Below are positions 7,519 to 16,976 of a stretch of DNA of 64,000 nt, one piece after another. Origin of the DNA: Rhizobiales bacterium NRL2 (GTDB lineage Bacteria > Pseudomonadota > Alphaproteobacteria > Minwuiales > Minwuiaceae); assembly GCA_001664005.1 (NCBI GenBank), contig CP016093.1:3525031-3589030 (forward strand). The letters are read 5' to 3'. The position numbers and the translations under genes are program-made. The notes under the pieces are model-generated. The model worked only from the letters and a program-made list of their open reading frames with translations, was not told the origin of the DNA and did no database searches. The stretch's first letter is position 1. Each line of letters begins with the position of its first letter.

Positions 7519-8388
7519 ATGAACGAACGCGTCCAGCGCTGGCTGATCAGCGCCGCCGATCTGCAGGATCGCCTCGGCGATCCGGATCTCCGCATCTTCG
7601 ATTGCACCACGCGGCTGGAGCCCGATCCGCAGAGCACCTACCGCGTCATGCCCTGCCGCGACGAATACGAGGCCGCCCATGTTCCCGGCGCCGCGTTCAT
7701 CGACATCCAGCAGGATCTTTGCAGGCCCCATCCGACGCTGCGCTTCACCTTCCCCGATGCGGACACCTTCGCCCGCGGCGCGGGAGCGCTGGGCATCGGC
7801 GACGGCAGCCGGGTCGTGCTCTACAGCCGCCACCATCCCATGTGGGCCACCCGCGTCTGGTGGATGCTGCGCGCCTTCGGTTTCGACAACGCGGCCGTGC
7901 TCGACGGCGGCATCGACAAGTGGGAAGCCGAGGGACGGCCGATCGAGCAGGGCGCGAACAGCTATCCGCCGGCCACCTTCACGCCCGCGCCTCGGCCGGA
8001 ACTCGTCTACGACCGGGAGCAGGTGCTCACCGCACTGGCGGACAAGGGCTCGGTCGTGGTCAACGCCCTGTCCCGCGAGCAGCACGAGGGCGGTGGCACG
8101 CACTACGGCCGGCCCGGCCGGATTGCCGGCTCGGCCAATGCGCCCGCGCGGGAGATGGTGCGGCCCGACCGCACCTTCCGGCCGCTGCCGGAACTGCGGC
8201 AGTTGCTCGACGAGGCCGGCGCCGACGAGTCCAAACGGGCCGTCACCTATTGCGGCGGCGGCATCGCCGCCACGACACCGGCCTTCGTGATGGCCCTGCT
8301 GGGCCAGGACGAGGTCTCGCTCTACGACAACTCCCTCAGCGAATGGTGTGTCCACCCCGAACTGCCCATGGAGAGCGACCGGTCATGA
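7519..8388 (+). CDS. Two-domain rhodanese-type sulfurtransferase
   Basis: A 289-residue thiosulfate/3-mercaptopyruvate sulfurtransferase-like enzyme with an N-terminal non-catalytic and a C-terminal catalytic rhodanese domain. The active-site loop is YCGGGIAA with Cys245; the interdomain pattern DGGIDKWEAEGRP is typical. The start is the ATG behind GGGAG; an earlier in-frame ATG lacks a good site and family match. Its stop overlaps the start of the next gene as ATGA. It moves sulfane sulfur in the cytoplasm; the acceptor is unknown. Confidence 0.9.
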   Translation: MNERVQRWLISAADLQDRLGDPDLRIFDCTTRLEPDPQSTYRVMPCRDEYEAAHVPGAAFIDIQQDLCRPHPTLRFTFPDADTFARGAGALGIGDGSRVVLYSRHHPMWATRVWWMLRAFGFDNAAVLDGGIDKWEAEGRPIEQGANSYPPATFTPAPRPELVYDREQVLTALADKGSVVVNALSREQHEGGGTHYGRPGRIAGSANAPAREMVRPDRTFRPLPELRQLLDEAGADESKRAVTYCGGGIAATTPAFVMALLGQDEVSLYDNSLSEWCVHPELPMESDRS

Positions 8389-8894
8389 AACATCTCGTAG
8401 CGTTCTGCCTCGGACTGATGCTTCTCGTCCCCGCCGGCGTGCACGCCGCCGACCCCAGCCTGGTGGGCGAACTCGATCCGGGGCTGATCGACGCGATCGG
8501 CAACCGTGCGCTGGACAACATCCATCTGGGCCAGTGCGGCCCGGAAAGGAACTGCCAGCCGGCGACGCCCGCGGAGAAGCGGCGCGGCGTGATCACCGGC
8601 AACATGACGGCGGACGCGATCCGGCGCGGTGCTGGCTCCGCATTCGCCGACCACTGCGGCTTCGAGTGGGGCGAACGCTCCTTCCTGCCGCTGATGGAGC
8701 GGGAGCAGAACAGCGGCTGCTGGAACCCGCGGCAGCTCGCCCTGATCTCCATCACGCACGGCCTCGCCATGGCGCTGTTCCGGGACGAGTTGAAGTCCAA
8801 GGGCCATATCTGCGATCCCGCCACGCAGGAGCGGGTGGAGGCCTATCTGCTGCAGATCGGCGGCATGACGCGGCGGAACGACTGCCGCGAGTAG
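8385..8894 (+). CDS. Secreted protein with six cysteines, function unknown
   Basis: A 169-residue protein with a signal peptide (about residues 1-21, ending VHAA). Its ATG overlaps the sulfurtransferase stop by 4 bp, so it is translationally coupled to it. The mature protein has six cysteines (QCG, NCQ, HCGF, GCWN, ICDP, DCRE), an even number that would suit three disulfides in the periplasm. I recognise no domain. The tail-to-tail neighbour is an acetyltransferase 7 bp away. Coupling to a sulfur-transfer enzyme may hint at a shared role, but that is only context. Confidence 0.8.
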   Translation: MKHLVAFCLGLMLLVPAGVHAADPSLVGELDPGLIDAIGNRALDNIHLGQCGPERNCQPATPAEKRRGVITGNMTADAIRRGAGSAFADHCGFEWGERSFLPLMEREQNSGCWNPRQLALISITHGLAMALFRDELKSKGHICDPATQERVEAYLLQIGGMTRRNDCRE

Positions 8895-8901
8895 CGCCGG
8901 G

Positions 8902-9393
8902 TCAGCTCTCGCCCGCAAGGCCCTCGAGAGCGTCGCCGCACAGCAGGCGGATGTCCGCGGCCTCGTCGCCGGCGCCCAGCTTGTCGTAGAAGCGCCGGCC
9001 ACCGGCGTTGTCGCGCCGCACGCCCCAGAACACCGCGTCGCAGCCTGTCGCCAGCGCATGGCGCGACACGGCCGCCATCAGGGCCCGGGCGACGCCGCCG
9101 CCCCGCCATTCGGGCGTGACATAGAGATTCTCCAGCCACCGAGCGGGCCGCGCCGTCTCGGCGTGATAGGCCAGATTGTGCGCCGCGTAGCCGACGACGA
9201 TCCCGCCGGCCACGGCGACTTCCGTGGCCAGGATCGCGTTCTCGCAGATGAAATCCCGTATCATGACGGAGGCGTCGAAAGGACGGAGCGCCTGTTCGCC
9301 AAGATCTTCGAAATCCAGCGCGTTCGCCAGTTCCGCCAGACGCGCCGCATCCTCCGGCGCCGCCCGCCTGATCGTCCACGCTCCATCGTTCAT
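8902..9393 (-). CDS. GNAT family N-acetyltransferase
   Basis: A 163-residue GNAT acetyltransferase with the acetyl-CoA-binding segment LYVTPEWRGGGVARALM at mid-protein and the C-terminal NAGGRRFYDKLGA pattern. The chosen ATG starts the first recognisable strand (WTIRRAAPEDAARLAELA). GNAT enzymes acetylate amines on small molecules or proteins; the acceptor is unknown. It is divergent from the Fur-box gene, so the box at 9470-9488 could in principle affect both. Confidence 0.85.
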   Translation of the reverse strand: MNDGAWTIRRAAPEDAARLAELANALDFEDLGEQALRPFDASVMIRDFICENAILATEVAVAGGIVVGYAAHNLAYHAETARPARWLENLYVTPEWRGGGVARALMAAVSRHALATGCDAVFWGVRRDNAGGRRFYDKLGAGDEAADIRLLCGDALEGLAGES

Positions 9394-9469
9394 CCGCCGC
9401 CCCCGTTTCGCCGCGCCGTAGATAGCGCCGGTGCCGGCGGTTCCCAAGCGGCGCTTGCAATCTTCTTTT

Positions 9470-9488
9470 GATAATGATTATCATTTTC
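9470..9488. promoter_or_regulatory. Fur box
   Basis: GATAATGATTATCATTTTC matches the classical 19-bp Fur consensus (GATAATGATAATCATTATC) at 17 of 19 positions and contains the perfect inverted repeat AATGAT-T-ATCATT. It ends 23 bp before the ATG at 9512, where it would block transcription when iron is plentiful. It stands in an AT-rich pocket of otherwise GC-rich sequence. Confidence 0.8.
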
Positions 9489-9511
9489 ATATCAGTTGAG
9501 AGGAGCGGATC

Positions 9512-10024
9512 ATGATTCTCGCCATGCAGCCACCGTCCCTGCGCATCGAAACCGCCCAGCTCGGCGAATGCGAGCGGCTGTTTCTCTGGTGCGTGCGAAG
9601 CTGGGTCCACGCCGCCTTCCGCCGTACCAGTTCGGAAGACCTGCGTCTGGCGCTGCTGGCCCATCGGCTGGAGTCCGCCGTTGCGGACATCGACGGCCTG
9701 ATGCGCCAGATCGCGGCCCATGCCAGCGGCACCGTCGACATCCGCATCCGCCGTGCGACCGAACTGAGCGGCGACGAGATCCGTCTGCTTCGCGCTCTGC
9801 GCGCCGGCTTCCTGGGCCTGCCGGAACTGGGCGACGCGCTGCTGGCGCCGCTGGTGCAACAACCGGGAAGGGCGGCGGCGATGCAGCGCCTCTGGACACT
9901 GGCGGAGTCCTTCCGTTCCGCCGGGCTCGACGCCTGCGACTGGCCGCAGCCGGAGGGCCGGGCCGACCGAACCGGCGACGAACGCCGCGGCCGCCGCAGC
10001 GCACCCGGCAACGACGTGGCCTGA
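9512..10024 (+). CDS. Unknown 170-residue helical protein behind a Fur box
   Basis: No family recognised with confidence. The protein is soluble and mainly alpha-helical, with a hydrophobic start of helix 1 (LFLWCVRSWVHAAF), regular helices through residue 140 and a polar, Arg-rich tail. Length and helix layout recall the short iron-locus proteins annotated as DUF6628 in other alphaproteobacteria, but I hold that comparison loosely. An AGGAG site precedes the ATG. The Fur box immediately upstream implies iron-dependent expression. Two Cys (residues 20 and 27) lie close together in the first helices. Confidence 0.75.
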   Translation: MILAMQPPSLRIETAQLGECERLFLWCVRSWVHAAFRRTSSEDLRLALLAHRLESAVADIDGLMRQIAAHASGTVDIRIRRATELSGDEIRLLRALRAGFLGLPELGDALLAPLVQQPGRAAAMQRLWTLAESFRSAGLDACDWPQPEGRADRTGDERRGRRSAPGNDVA

Positions 10025-10118
10025 CAGGTCACCCGCCTCCCGCTTCCCTGCCGCCGGGGAAGCTGCATTATCATGCGGGCAATGGCCCGGAGCGGCCGGC
10101 TGAGGGAGAACATCGGCA

Positions 10119-10889
<771 letters not shown>

Positions 10890-10943
10890 CGTCCGCCGCG
10901 CGCTTGCGCGCCGCCGGCGGAGCGCCTAGTTTCCGCATCGGAT

Positions 10944-11018
10944 TGGGGCGTGGCCAAGTGGTAAGGCAGCGGCTTTTGGTGCCGCCATTCGCAGGTTCGA
11001 ATCCTGCCGCCCCAGCCA
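10944..11018 (+). tRNA. tRNA-Gln (anticodon TTG)
   Basis: A complete cloverleaf can be drawn. The 7-bp acceptor stem is TGGGGCG / CGCCCCA, the D arm contains AGTGGTAAGGC, and the anticodon stem GCGGC / GCCGC holds loop TTTTGGT with anticodon TTG. The T arm is GCAGG-TTCGAAT-CCTGC and the discriminator is G, followed by an encoded CCA (11016-11018). It reads CAA (and, by wobble, CAG) codons. Confidence 0.96.
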
Positions 11019-11117
11019 GCCCTCCCGCGCCGGACCGAACCGGCTCCGGCGGCGCGGCCCGCCCATGCGTCAGGCCCGGTTGCGCATGCCGTGCGGGGCA
11101 CGGATCATGAGGTCCGC

Positions 11118-12650
11118 ATGGCACTATCCGAAAACCCAGCCGCGGAAGGGGGAGCCGGGCTGACCGCGTTCCAGCGCTGGGCCATCCTGTCCTGCATCGT
11201 CCTCTCCGGCACCCTCTACAGCCTGGCCATCCTGGTCGTCTCGGTCCTGTTGCCGCAGATGCAGGGCAGCCTGTCGGCGACCCAGGACCAGATCTCCTGG
11301 GCGATGACATTCAACATCCTGGCCACCGCCGTGGTCACGCCCATGACGGGCTGGCTCACCGCGCGCTTCGGCCGGCGCCCGGTCATGCTCTGGAGCACGG
11401 GCGGATTCACCCTGGCGACGCTCGGCTGCGGCCTGTCCGACAGCCTGCTGACCATGGTGCTGTGGCGCATCGTGCAGGGCGGCTGCGGCGCGCCGCTGGT
11501 GCCGCTGGGCCAGGCCGTGATCCTCGACACCTTCCCCAGGGAGCAGCACGGCAAGGTCACGGCGATCTTCGGCATGGGCGTGGTCGTCGGGCCGGTCATC
11601 GGTCCGGCGCTGGGCGGCTACCTGGCCGAGCTCTACAACTGGCGCTGGGCGTTCTACATGATCGTGCCGCTGGGCCTGATGGCACTGCTCGGCCTGGCGC
11701 TGTTTCTCACCGACAAGGGGAAGGAAGACGACGCGCGGCTGGACTGGACCGGCTTCCTGGCCCTTTCCGTGGCGGTGATCTGCCTGCAGCTCATGCTCAG
11801 CCGCGGCCAGCGCCAGGGTTGGTTCGAGAGCCCCGAGATCGTTATCGAATCGGCGATGGCCGTCCTCGCCTTCTACGTCTTCGCCGCGCACACGTTCACG
11901 GCCCGGCGGCCGTTCCTCAACCCGAAGCTGCTGCTGGACCGGAACTACGCGGTCGGGCTGGTCGTGGTCACGATCTACGGCATGCTGAATTTCACGCCGA
12001 TGGTGCTGCTGCCGCCCATGCTGCAGGACCTGCTGGGGTTTCCGGATTCGGCCATCGGCCTGATCCTGGGCTTTCGCGGCGTCGGCGCGGTAGGCGGCTT
12101 TTTCGCCGCCATGTGGCTGTCGAAGCTCGATCCCCGCGTCGGCATGTGCCTCGGCTACTCGATGCAGGCGGTCTCCGGCTGGTTCATGGCCGAATTCGGG
12201 CTGGAGATCACGATCACCGACGTCGCCGTTCACAGCATCGTCCAGGGTCTGGCGGTCGGCATCATCTGGGTGCCGCTCACGGTCGCGACATTCTCCACCC
12301 TCGACCCCCGGCATCTGGCGGAGAGCTCCGCCGTCTTCCACCTGCTGCGCAATCTGGGAAGCTCGGTCTTCATCTCCCTCTCGGTCACCATCGTGATCGT
12401 CACCGGCGCCATGAACTACGCGGACCTCACCGAATTCATCAATCCCTTCAACGAGCTGCTGCGGATGCCGGAGGTCATGGGCGGCTGGAGCACGGGGCCG
12501 GAAGGCGGCCTGGCGCGGCTGGAGAACGAGGTCGCCCGCCAGGCGGCGCTGATCGGCTACGTCAACGCCTTCTACCTCTATTCCCTGACCAGTGCGGCCG
12601 CGGTGCCACTGATCCTGCTGATGCGCGTGAAGCGCCGGAAGGCGACCTAG
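11118..12650 (+). CDS. MFS transporter, DHA2 family (EmrB/QacA type)
   Basis: A 510-residue inner-membrane drug:H+ antiporter of the 14-helix DHA2 family. Motifs include the loop 2-3 segment GWLTARFGRRPVMLWS and the antiporter motif C region GPVIGPALGGYLAELYNWRWAFYMIVPLG. No EmrA-type membrane fusion partner is nearby. The start is the ATG following CATGAGGTCCGC; an in-frame GTG at 11091 would add nine residues. The stop overlaps that of the convergent crotonase gene in a shared CTAG. The exported compound is unknown. Confidence 0.92.
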   Translation: MALSENPAAEGGAGLTAFQRWAILSCIVLSGTLYSLAILVVSVLLPQMQGSLSATQDQISWAMTFNILATAVVTPMTGWLTARFGRRPVMLWSTGGFTLATLGCGLSDSLLTMVLWRIVQGGCGAPLVPLGQAVILDTFPREQHGKVTAIFGMGVVVGPVIGPALGGYLAELYNWRWAFYMIVPLGLMALLGLALFLTDKGKEDDARLDWTGFLALSVAVICLQLMLSRGQRQGWFESPEIVIESAMAVLAFYVFAAHTFTARRPFLNPKLLLDRNYAVGLVVVTIYGMLNFTPMVLLPPMLQDLLGFPDSAIGLILGFRGVGAVGGFFAAMWLSKLDPRVGMCLGYSMQAVSGWFMAEFGLEITITDVAVHSIVQGLAVGIIWVPLTVATFSTLDPRHLAESSAVFHLLRNLGSSVFISLSVTIVIVTGAMNYADLTEFINPFNELLRMPEVMGGWSTGPEGGLARLENEVARQAALIGYVNAFYLYSLTSAAAVPLILLMRVKRRKAT

Positions 12651-13441
12651 CGCCCGGTAAAGCGCGGCGTGCGCTTCTCGTTGAAGGCGGCCAGCCCCTC
12701 GGCGCGGTCGGCGGAGCGGGCGTGCAGTGCATTGAGCGCCAGTTCGTAGGACAGGGCGGCGTCCAGCGGCTGCTCCAGACCATCGTCGACCATGCGCTTC
12801 ATGCGCTCCAGGCCGACGGGACTGCGTCCGGCCAGCCGCTCGACCATCTCCCCCGTCGCGTTCAGCATTTCGGCGTCGGCCACGACGCGGTTGACCAGCC
12901 CCCATTCGGCCAGGGTCGCGGCAGGCAGGAAGTCGCCGGAGAAGATCAGCTGCTTGGCGCGGTTGGGTCCGACCTTGCGCGGCAGGCGGACAGAGGAGCC
13001 GCCACCCGGCACCAGGCCATAGTTGGCGTGGGCGTCACCCAGCCGCGCGCTCTCCGCCGCGACGACCAGATCGCAGCAGAGCACCAGTTCCAGGCCGCCG
13101 GCGAGGGCGAGGCCGTTGACCGCGGCGATCACCGGCCGGGGGAAGCGCTCCACCTTGACCAGAACGTCCCGCAGGCGTTCCAGGAAGGCGGCGTTCGCGG
13201 CCGGGCCGTCGTCGCCGCTGACCCGCTCCTGCGCGGCCTTCAGATCGACGCCCGCACAGAAGGCGCGGCCCGCGCCGGTGAAGACCAGCGCCCGCAATTC
13301 GCGCCGGGCGGCAAGCGCGGCCATGAGGTTCTCCAGATCCTCCAGCATGCCCGCCGAAATGCTGTTCATCTTGTCCGGGCGGTTCAGCGTCACCCAGACC
13401 GAAGTCGCCCGGTCATCGACGATCAGCGTGCCGTTATCCAT
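12647..13441 (-). CDS. Enoyl-CoA hydratase/isomerase family protein
   Basis: A 264-residue crotonase with GAGRAFCAGVDLKAA (oxyanion hole 1), RPVIAAVNGLALAGGLEL (oxyanion hole 2) and a third conserved block ANYGLVPGGGSSVRLPR. It ends in the short FxEKRTPRFTGR tail usual for soluble enoyl-CoA hydratases. It is monocistronic, convergent with the exporter and divergent from the peptide-binding protein gene. The substrate chain is not predictable. Confidence 0.88.
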   Translation of the reverse strand: MDNGTLIVDDRATSVWVTLNRPDKMNSISAGMLEDLENLMAALAARRELRALVFTGAGRAFCAGVDLKAAQERVSGDDGPAANAAFLERLRDVLVKVERFPRPVIAAVNGLALAGGLELVLCCDLVVAAESARLGDAHANYGLVPGGGSSVRLPRKVGPNRAKQLIFSGDFLPAATLAEWGLVNRVVADAEMLNATGEMVERLAGRSPVGLERMKRMVDDGLEQPLDAALSYELALNALHARSADRAEGLAAFNEKRTPRFTGR

Positions 13442-13684
13442 GTCGAATGCCCCCTTCTCCGTTGCCCGGCGGCGAGACTACCGCGCGCGGTTCGCCGGCG
13501 CATCCGGCCCGTTTCTTTGTGCTGCTCCGCCAATGGGGTACCATGCCGGACGCCGACCGAATGGAGAGGGAACCGCCCTCACGTCCCGAAGGGACCGCCA
13601 CCGGCGCTCCCTCCGACGCCATTGCCGCGTCAGGAGGCGCCGGTTTCCGACGAGGGGTCCGTGCAACAGGAGAGACAGCGAGAC

Positions 13685-15262
13685 ATGACATACAGGGAAC
13701 TCAAGCGACGTTACGAAACCGGCCGGCTCGACCGCCGGTCCTTCCTGCAGGGCGCCGCCGCCGTCGGTGCGCTGGGCGCCGCGAGCATGCTGGCCGCTCC
13801 CCAGGCGCAGGCCCAGAAGAAGGGCGGCACCATGCGTATGGGCAAGGCGCACGGCCAGACGACGGACACGCTGGATCCCGGCACGGCCGAGAACGGCTTC
13901 ACCATCGCGTTGCTCTACGGCGTGCACGGCTTCATGACCGAGGTCGGCCAGGACGGATCACTGAAGCCCGGCGTCGCCGAAAGCTGGGAGGCCTCGCCCG
14001 ACGCCGCGGTCTGGACCTTCAAGCTGCGGCCCGGCGTGACGTTTCACAGCGGCAAGGCCCTGGAGGCGAGCGACGTCGTCGCCTCGATCAACCACCATCG
14101 CGGCGAGGGTTCCACGTCGGCCGCCGGTCCGCTGGTCAAGCCGGTCACCGACATCCGTGCCGAGGGCACGGACACGGTCGTCTTCGAGCTGGAAGCCGGC
14201 AATGCCGACTTCCCCTTCGTGCTGAGCGACTATCATCTGGTCATCGGGCCGGCGAAGGACGGCAAGCTGGACTGGAAGTCCGGCGACGGCTGCGGCGCCT
14301 ACCGGCTGACTCGTTTCGATCCCGGCGTCACCGCCGAACTGGAGAAGTTCGGCGATTTCTGGGACGACGGCCGCGGCTTCTTCGACGAGATCGAGATGCT
14401 CTGCCTGGTCGATCTCAATGCGCGCACCACGGCGCTGGTTTCCGGCGATGTGGACGCCATCGACCGGCTGGACCTGAAGACGGTGGGGCTGCTGGGCCGC
14501 CGGCCCGGCGTCGACATCCACTCGGTGGCGGGCAACCAGCACTACACCTTCGCCATGTCGACCAACCAGGATCCCTACACCGACAACAATGTCCGTCTCG
14601 CCCTGAAGCACGCGGTGAACCGCGAGGAACTGGTGGAGAAGATCCTGTTCGGCTATGGCACGGTCGGCAACGATCATCCGATCGGCCGCGGGCAGCGTTA
14701 CTACAACGACGAGCTGGCGCAGACCAGCTACGACCCCGACAAGGCGAAATACCACCTGAAGCAGGCCGGGATGGACAGCCTGGAGGTCAGCCTGTCCGCC
14801 GCTGACGCGGCCTTCGGCGGCGCCGTCGACGCTGCCGTCCTGTTCCAGAACTCCGCCAAGGAGGCCGGCATCGAGGTGAATGTATCCCGCGAGCCGAACG
14901 ACGGTTACTGGTCGGACGTGTGGATGAAGAAGCCCTTCAGCGCCGTCTACTGGGGCGGCCGTCCGGTCGAGGATCAGATGTTCTCCACCGCCTACCAGAC
15001 GGGCGCGGCGTGGAACGATACCTTCTGGTCGAATGAGCGCTTCGACGAACTGCTGATCGCGGCCCGCGCCGAGCTGGACGAGGCGAAGCGCCGGGAGATG
15101 TATTACGAGATGCAGGCGATCTTGAATCAGGATGGCGGCGCCATCATCCCGATGTTCGCCTCCTATGTCTTCGCCACCTCCGACAAGGTCGGCCATGGCG
15201 ACTTCGCCTCGAACTGGGACCTGGACGGCGAGCGCTGGATGGAGCGCTGGTGGTTCAAGTGA
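13685..15262 (+). CDS. Tat-exported peptide/nickel-type ABC transporter substrate-binding protein
   Basis: A 525-residue extracellular solute-binding protein of family 5 (SBP_bac_5, oligopeptide/dipeptide type). The N-terminus has a twin-arginine signal, RRSFLQG at residues 17-23, then a hydrophobic stretch ending PQAQA. The mature part shows LKPGVAESWEASPDAAVWTFKLRPG-type family sequence and ends ERWWFK. The ATG lies 17 nt after AGGAGAG; the upstream frame is not coding. No permease or ATPase genes are nearby, so the transporter partners must be elsewhere. A strong hairpin follows. Confidence 0.88.
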   Translation: MTYRELKRRYETGRLDRRSFLQGAAAVGALGAASMLAAPQAQAQKKGGTMRMGKAHGQTTDTLDPGTAENGFTIALLYGVHGFMTEVGQDGSLKPGVAESWEASPDAAVWTFKLRPGVTFHSGKALEASDVVASINHHRGEGSTSAAGPLVKPVTDIRAEGTDTVVFELEAGNADFPFVLSDYHLVIGPAKDGKLDWKSGDGCGAYRLTRFDPGVTAELEKFGDFWDDGRGFFDEIEMLCLVDLNARTTALVSGDVDAIDRLDLKTVGLLGRRPGVDIHSVAGNQHYTFAMSTNQDPYTDNNVRLALKHAVNREELVEKILFGYGTVGNDHPIGRGQRYYNDELAQTSYDPDKAKYHLKQAGMDSLEVSLSAADAAFGGAVDAAVLFQNSAKEAGIEVNVSREPNDGYWSDVWMKKPFSAVYWGGRPVEDQMFSTAYQTGAAWNDTFWSNERFDELLIAARAELDEAKRREMYYEMQAILNQDGGAIIPMFASYVFATSDKVGHGDFASNWDLDGERWMERWWFK

Positions 15263-15296
15263 TCTGACCGTCTCCGGACGACAGAGACACACGCGC

Positions 15297-15323
15297 GGGC
15301 CGCGCCGGTAACCGGGGCGGCCC
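15297..15323 (+). terminator. Hairpin after the substrate-binding protein gene
   Basis: A 12-bp stem with one mismatch (GGGCCGCGCCGG / CCGGGGCGGCCC) closes a TAA loop 34 bp past the stop codon. The tail, GTTGGGTT, is only weakly T-rich. It is probably a terminator separating this gene from the FixK/Fnr-controlled gene downstream. Confidence 0.55.
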
Positions 15324-15338
15324 GTTGGGTTCCGGCGC

Positions 15339-15352
15339 TTGACCTGCGTCAA
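15339..15352. promoter_or_regulatory. FixK/Fnr-type box in front of the APH/P-loop fusion gene
   Basis: TTGACCTGCGTCAA fits the FixK/Fnr pattern TTG(A/C)-N6-(T/G)CAA exactly, with symmetric 5-bp arms TTGAC / GTCAA. Its centre lies 71.5 bp before the GTG start at 15417. A TATCTG hexamer at 15379-15384 could serve as the -10 element. Confidence 0.7.
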
Positions 15353-15416
15353 GGCTGGCCTGCGCCATGTGTGTCACCTATCTGTCGGCACACAGGCATC
15401 CGGAGGGCCGCATTTC

Positions 15417-16976
15417 GTGTCGGAACCCGAAACGCAGGACGAGGCGCGCCGTCTCCTGGCCGACCCGGCGACCCACGGCGGCGGCACGGTCGAAGTCGTC
15501 GAAACCCACGCCAACCTGATCTTTCTGGGTCCCGAACTGGCCTTCAAGATGAAGAAGGCCGTCCGCTACCCCTATCTGGATTACGGCACGCCGGAACGGC
15601 GGCGGCGCTTCTGCGAAGCGGAGGTCGAGATCAACCGCCGCACCGCACCGGAGATCTATCTCGACGCCGTTCCGTTGACGCGGGAGCCCGGCGGGGCGCT
15701 GGCGCTGGACGGCGCCGGCGAACCGGTTGAGTGGGTCGTGCGCATGAAGCGCTTCGACGATGACATGCTGCTCGACCGCCTGGCGCGGCGGGGCGAACTG
15801 ACCGACCGGATCTGCCGGGACACGGCGGATGTCATCTTTGACTTCCATCAGCAGACCGAGACGCGCGGCGGGCGCGACGCCGCCGCCGACATGACCGCGG
15901 TGGCGGACGGCAATATCGCCGAGCTCCGGCGTCACGGCGCGGCGGTATTCGAGGATCGCGCGATCGACCTGCTCGAAGAACGCACCCGGCAGGCCATCGA
16001 ATCCGGGCGGAGCCTGCTGCATCAACGGGCAGCGGAGGATGCGGTGCGCCACGTCCATGGCGACCTGCACCTGCGCAACATCGTCCTGCTCGACGGACGC
16101 CCGACGCTGTTCGACGCCATCGAGTTCGACCCGGGCCTCAGCGACATCGACGTCCTCTACGACCTGGCCTTCCTGCTCATGGACCTGCTGCACCGCGATC
16201 TGAAACGGGAAGCCAATCTGGTGATGAACCGATACCTGGCGCGCAGCGGCGACTATCGCGGCGTGGGCCTGCTCCCCCTCTACCTGTCGCTCAGGGCCGG
16301 AATTCGGGCGCACACCACCGCCTCGGCGGCCAAGGGGCCCGGGGACCGGGAGAAGGCCGGGGAGGCGCAGGCCTATCTCGACCTCGCGCTGGCGATGCTG
16401 GCGCCCGACCGGCCGCGCGCGGTCGCCATCGGCGGGGCCAGCGGCACGGGCAAGTCGACGGCCGCGGCCATGCTCGCCCCGCTGCTGGGGAAGGCCGCGG
16501 GCGCGGTGCATCTGCGCAGCGACGTCATCCGCAAGCGCCTGAAAGGCCGAAGGCCCGAGGAGAAACTGGGCGAGAGCGCCTACAGCTCCGCCGTTTCGCG
16601 CCGCGTCTTCCACACCCTGGCCGAAGAGGCGCAGACAGTCGCCAGGGCGGGCCGACCGGTGGTCGTGGACGCGGTCTTCGGCCACGCCAGGAACATAGAT
16701 CCCCTGCGCGCGGCTCTGGCGGTTGAGGGCGTGAGCCTGGAAGGCTTCTGGCTCGACGCGGACCCGGCGATCCTGCGCGAACGCGTCGGCGGTCGCCGCG
16801 ACGATGCCTCCGACGCCGACGAACGGGTTCTGGCGAAGCAGCTGGGCAATCTGGAACGGCCTTCGGGCTGGCGGCTCATCGACGCGTCGGGAAGCCCGGA
16901 GGACACTGTCGCGCTGATCCGCGCCGCGCTGAACGAAGACAGTTCCGGCGCCCCACAGGGCCGAACCCGGCTATGA
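15417..16976 (+). CDS. Aminoglycoside-phosphotransferase-like / P-loop ATPase fusion protein
   Basis: A 519-residue two-domain protein. The N-terminal half (COG2187-like) is kinase-like, with HGDLHLRNIVL and FDAIEFDPGLSDIDVLYDLAF near residues 215-260. The C-terminal half (COG0645-like) is a predicted nucleotide kinase with Walker A GASGTGKST near residue 340. The GTG start was chosen for its GGAGGG site and its fixed 71.5-bp spacing to the upstream box. Homologues often sit in hypoxia or stress regulons. The stop overlaps the convergent ackA stop. The substrate is unknown; antibiotic resistance is not implied. Confidence 0.85.
   Translation: MSEPETQDEARRLLADPATHGGGTVEVVETHANLIFLGPELAFKMKKAVRYPYLDYGTPERRRRFCEAEVEINRRTAPEIYLDAVPLTREPGGALALDGAGEPVEWVVRMKRFDDDMLLDRLARRGELTDRICRDTADVIFDFHQQTETRGGRDAAADMTAVADGNIAELRRHGAAVFEDRAIDLLEERTRQAIESGRSLLHQRAAEDAVRHVHGDLHLRNIVLLDGRPTLFDAIEFDPGLSDIDVLYDLAFLLMDLLHRDLKREANLVMNRYLARSGDYRGVGLLPLYLSLRAGIRAHTTASAAKGPGDREKAGEAQAYLDLALAMLAPDRPRAVAIGGASGTGKSTAAAMLAPLLGKAAGAVHLRSDVIRKRLKGRRPEEKLGESAYSSAVSRRVFHTLAEEAQTVARAGRPVVVDAVFGHARNIDPLRAALAVEGVSLEGFWLDADPAILRERVGGRRDDASDADERVLAKQLGNLERPSGWRLIDASGSPEDTVALIRAALNEDSSGAPQGRTRL

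Noticed and set aside
13442-13684. Possible riboswitch or small RNA in the leader of the peptide-binding protein gene
   Set aside because: I could not fit a glycine, SAM or other known aptamer pattern to it; hairpin potential is expected at this GC content.
11462-15262. A single 1266-codon plus-strand frame that seems to fuse several genes
   Set aside because: Only its last 525 codons are a real protein (the Tat-exported binding protein); the part before 13685 is out-of-frame sequence of the exporter and the complement of the crotonase.
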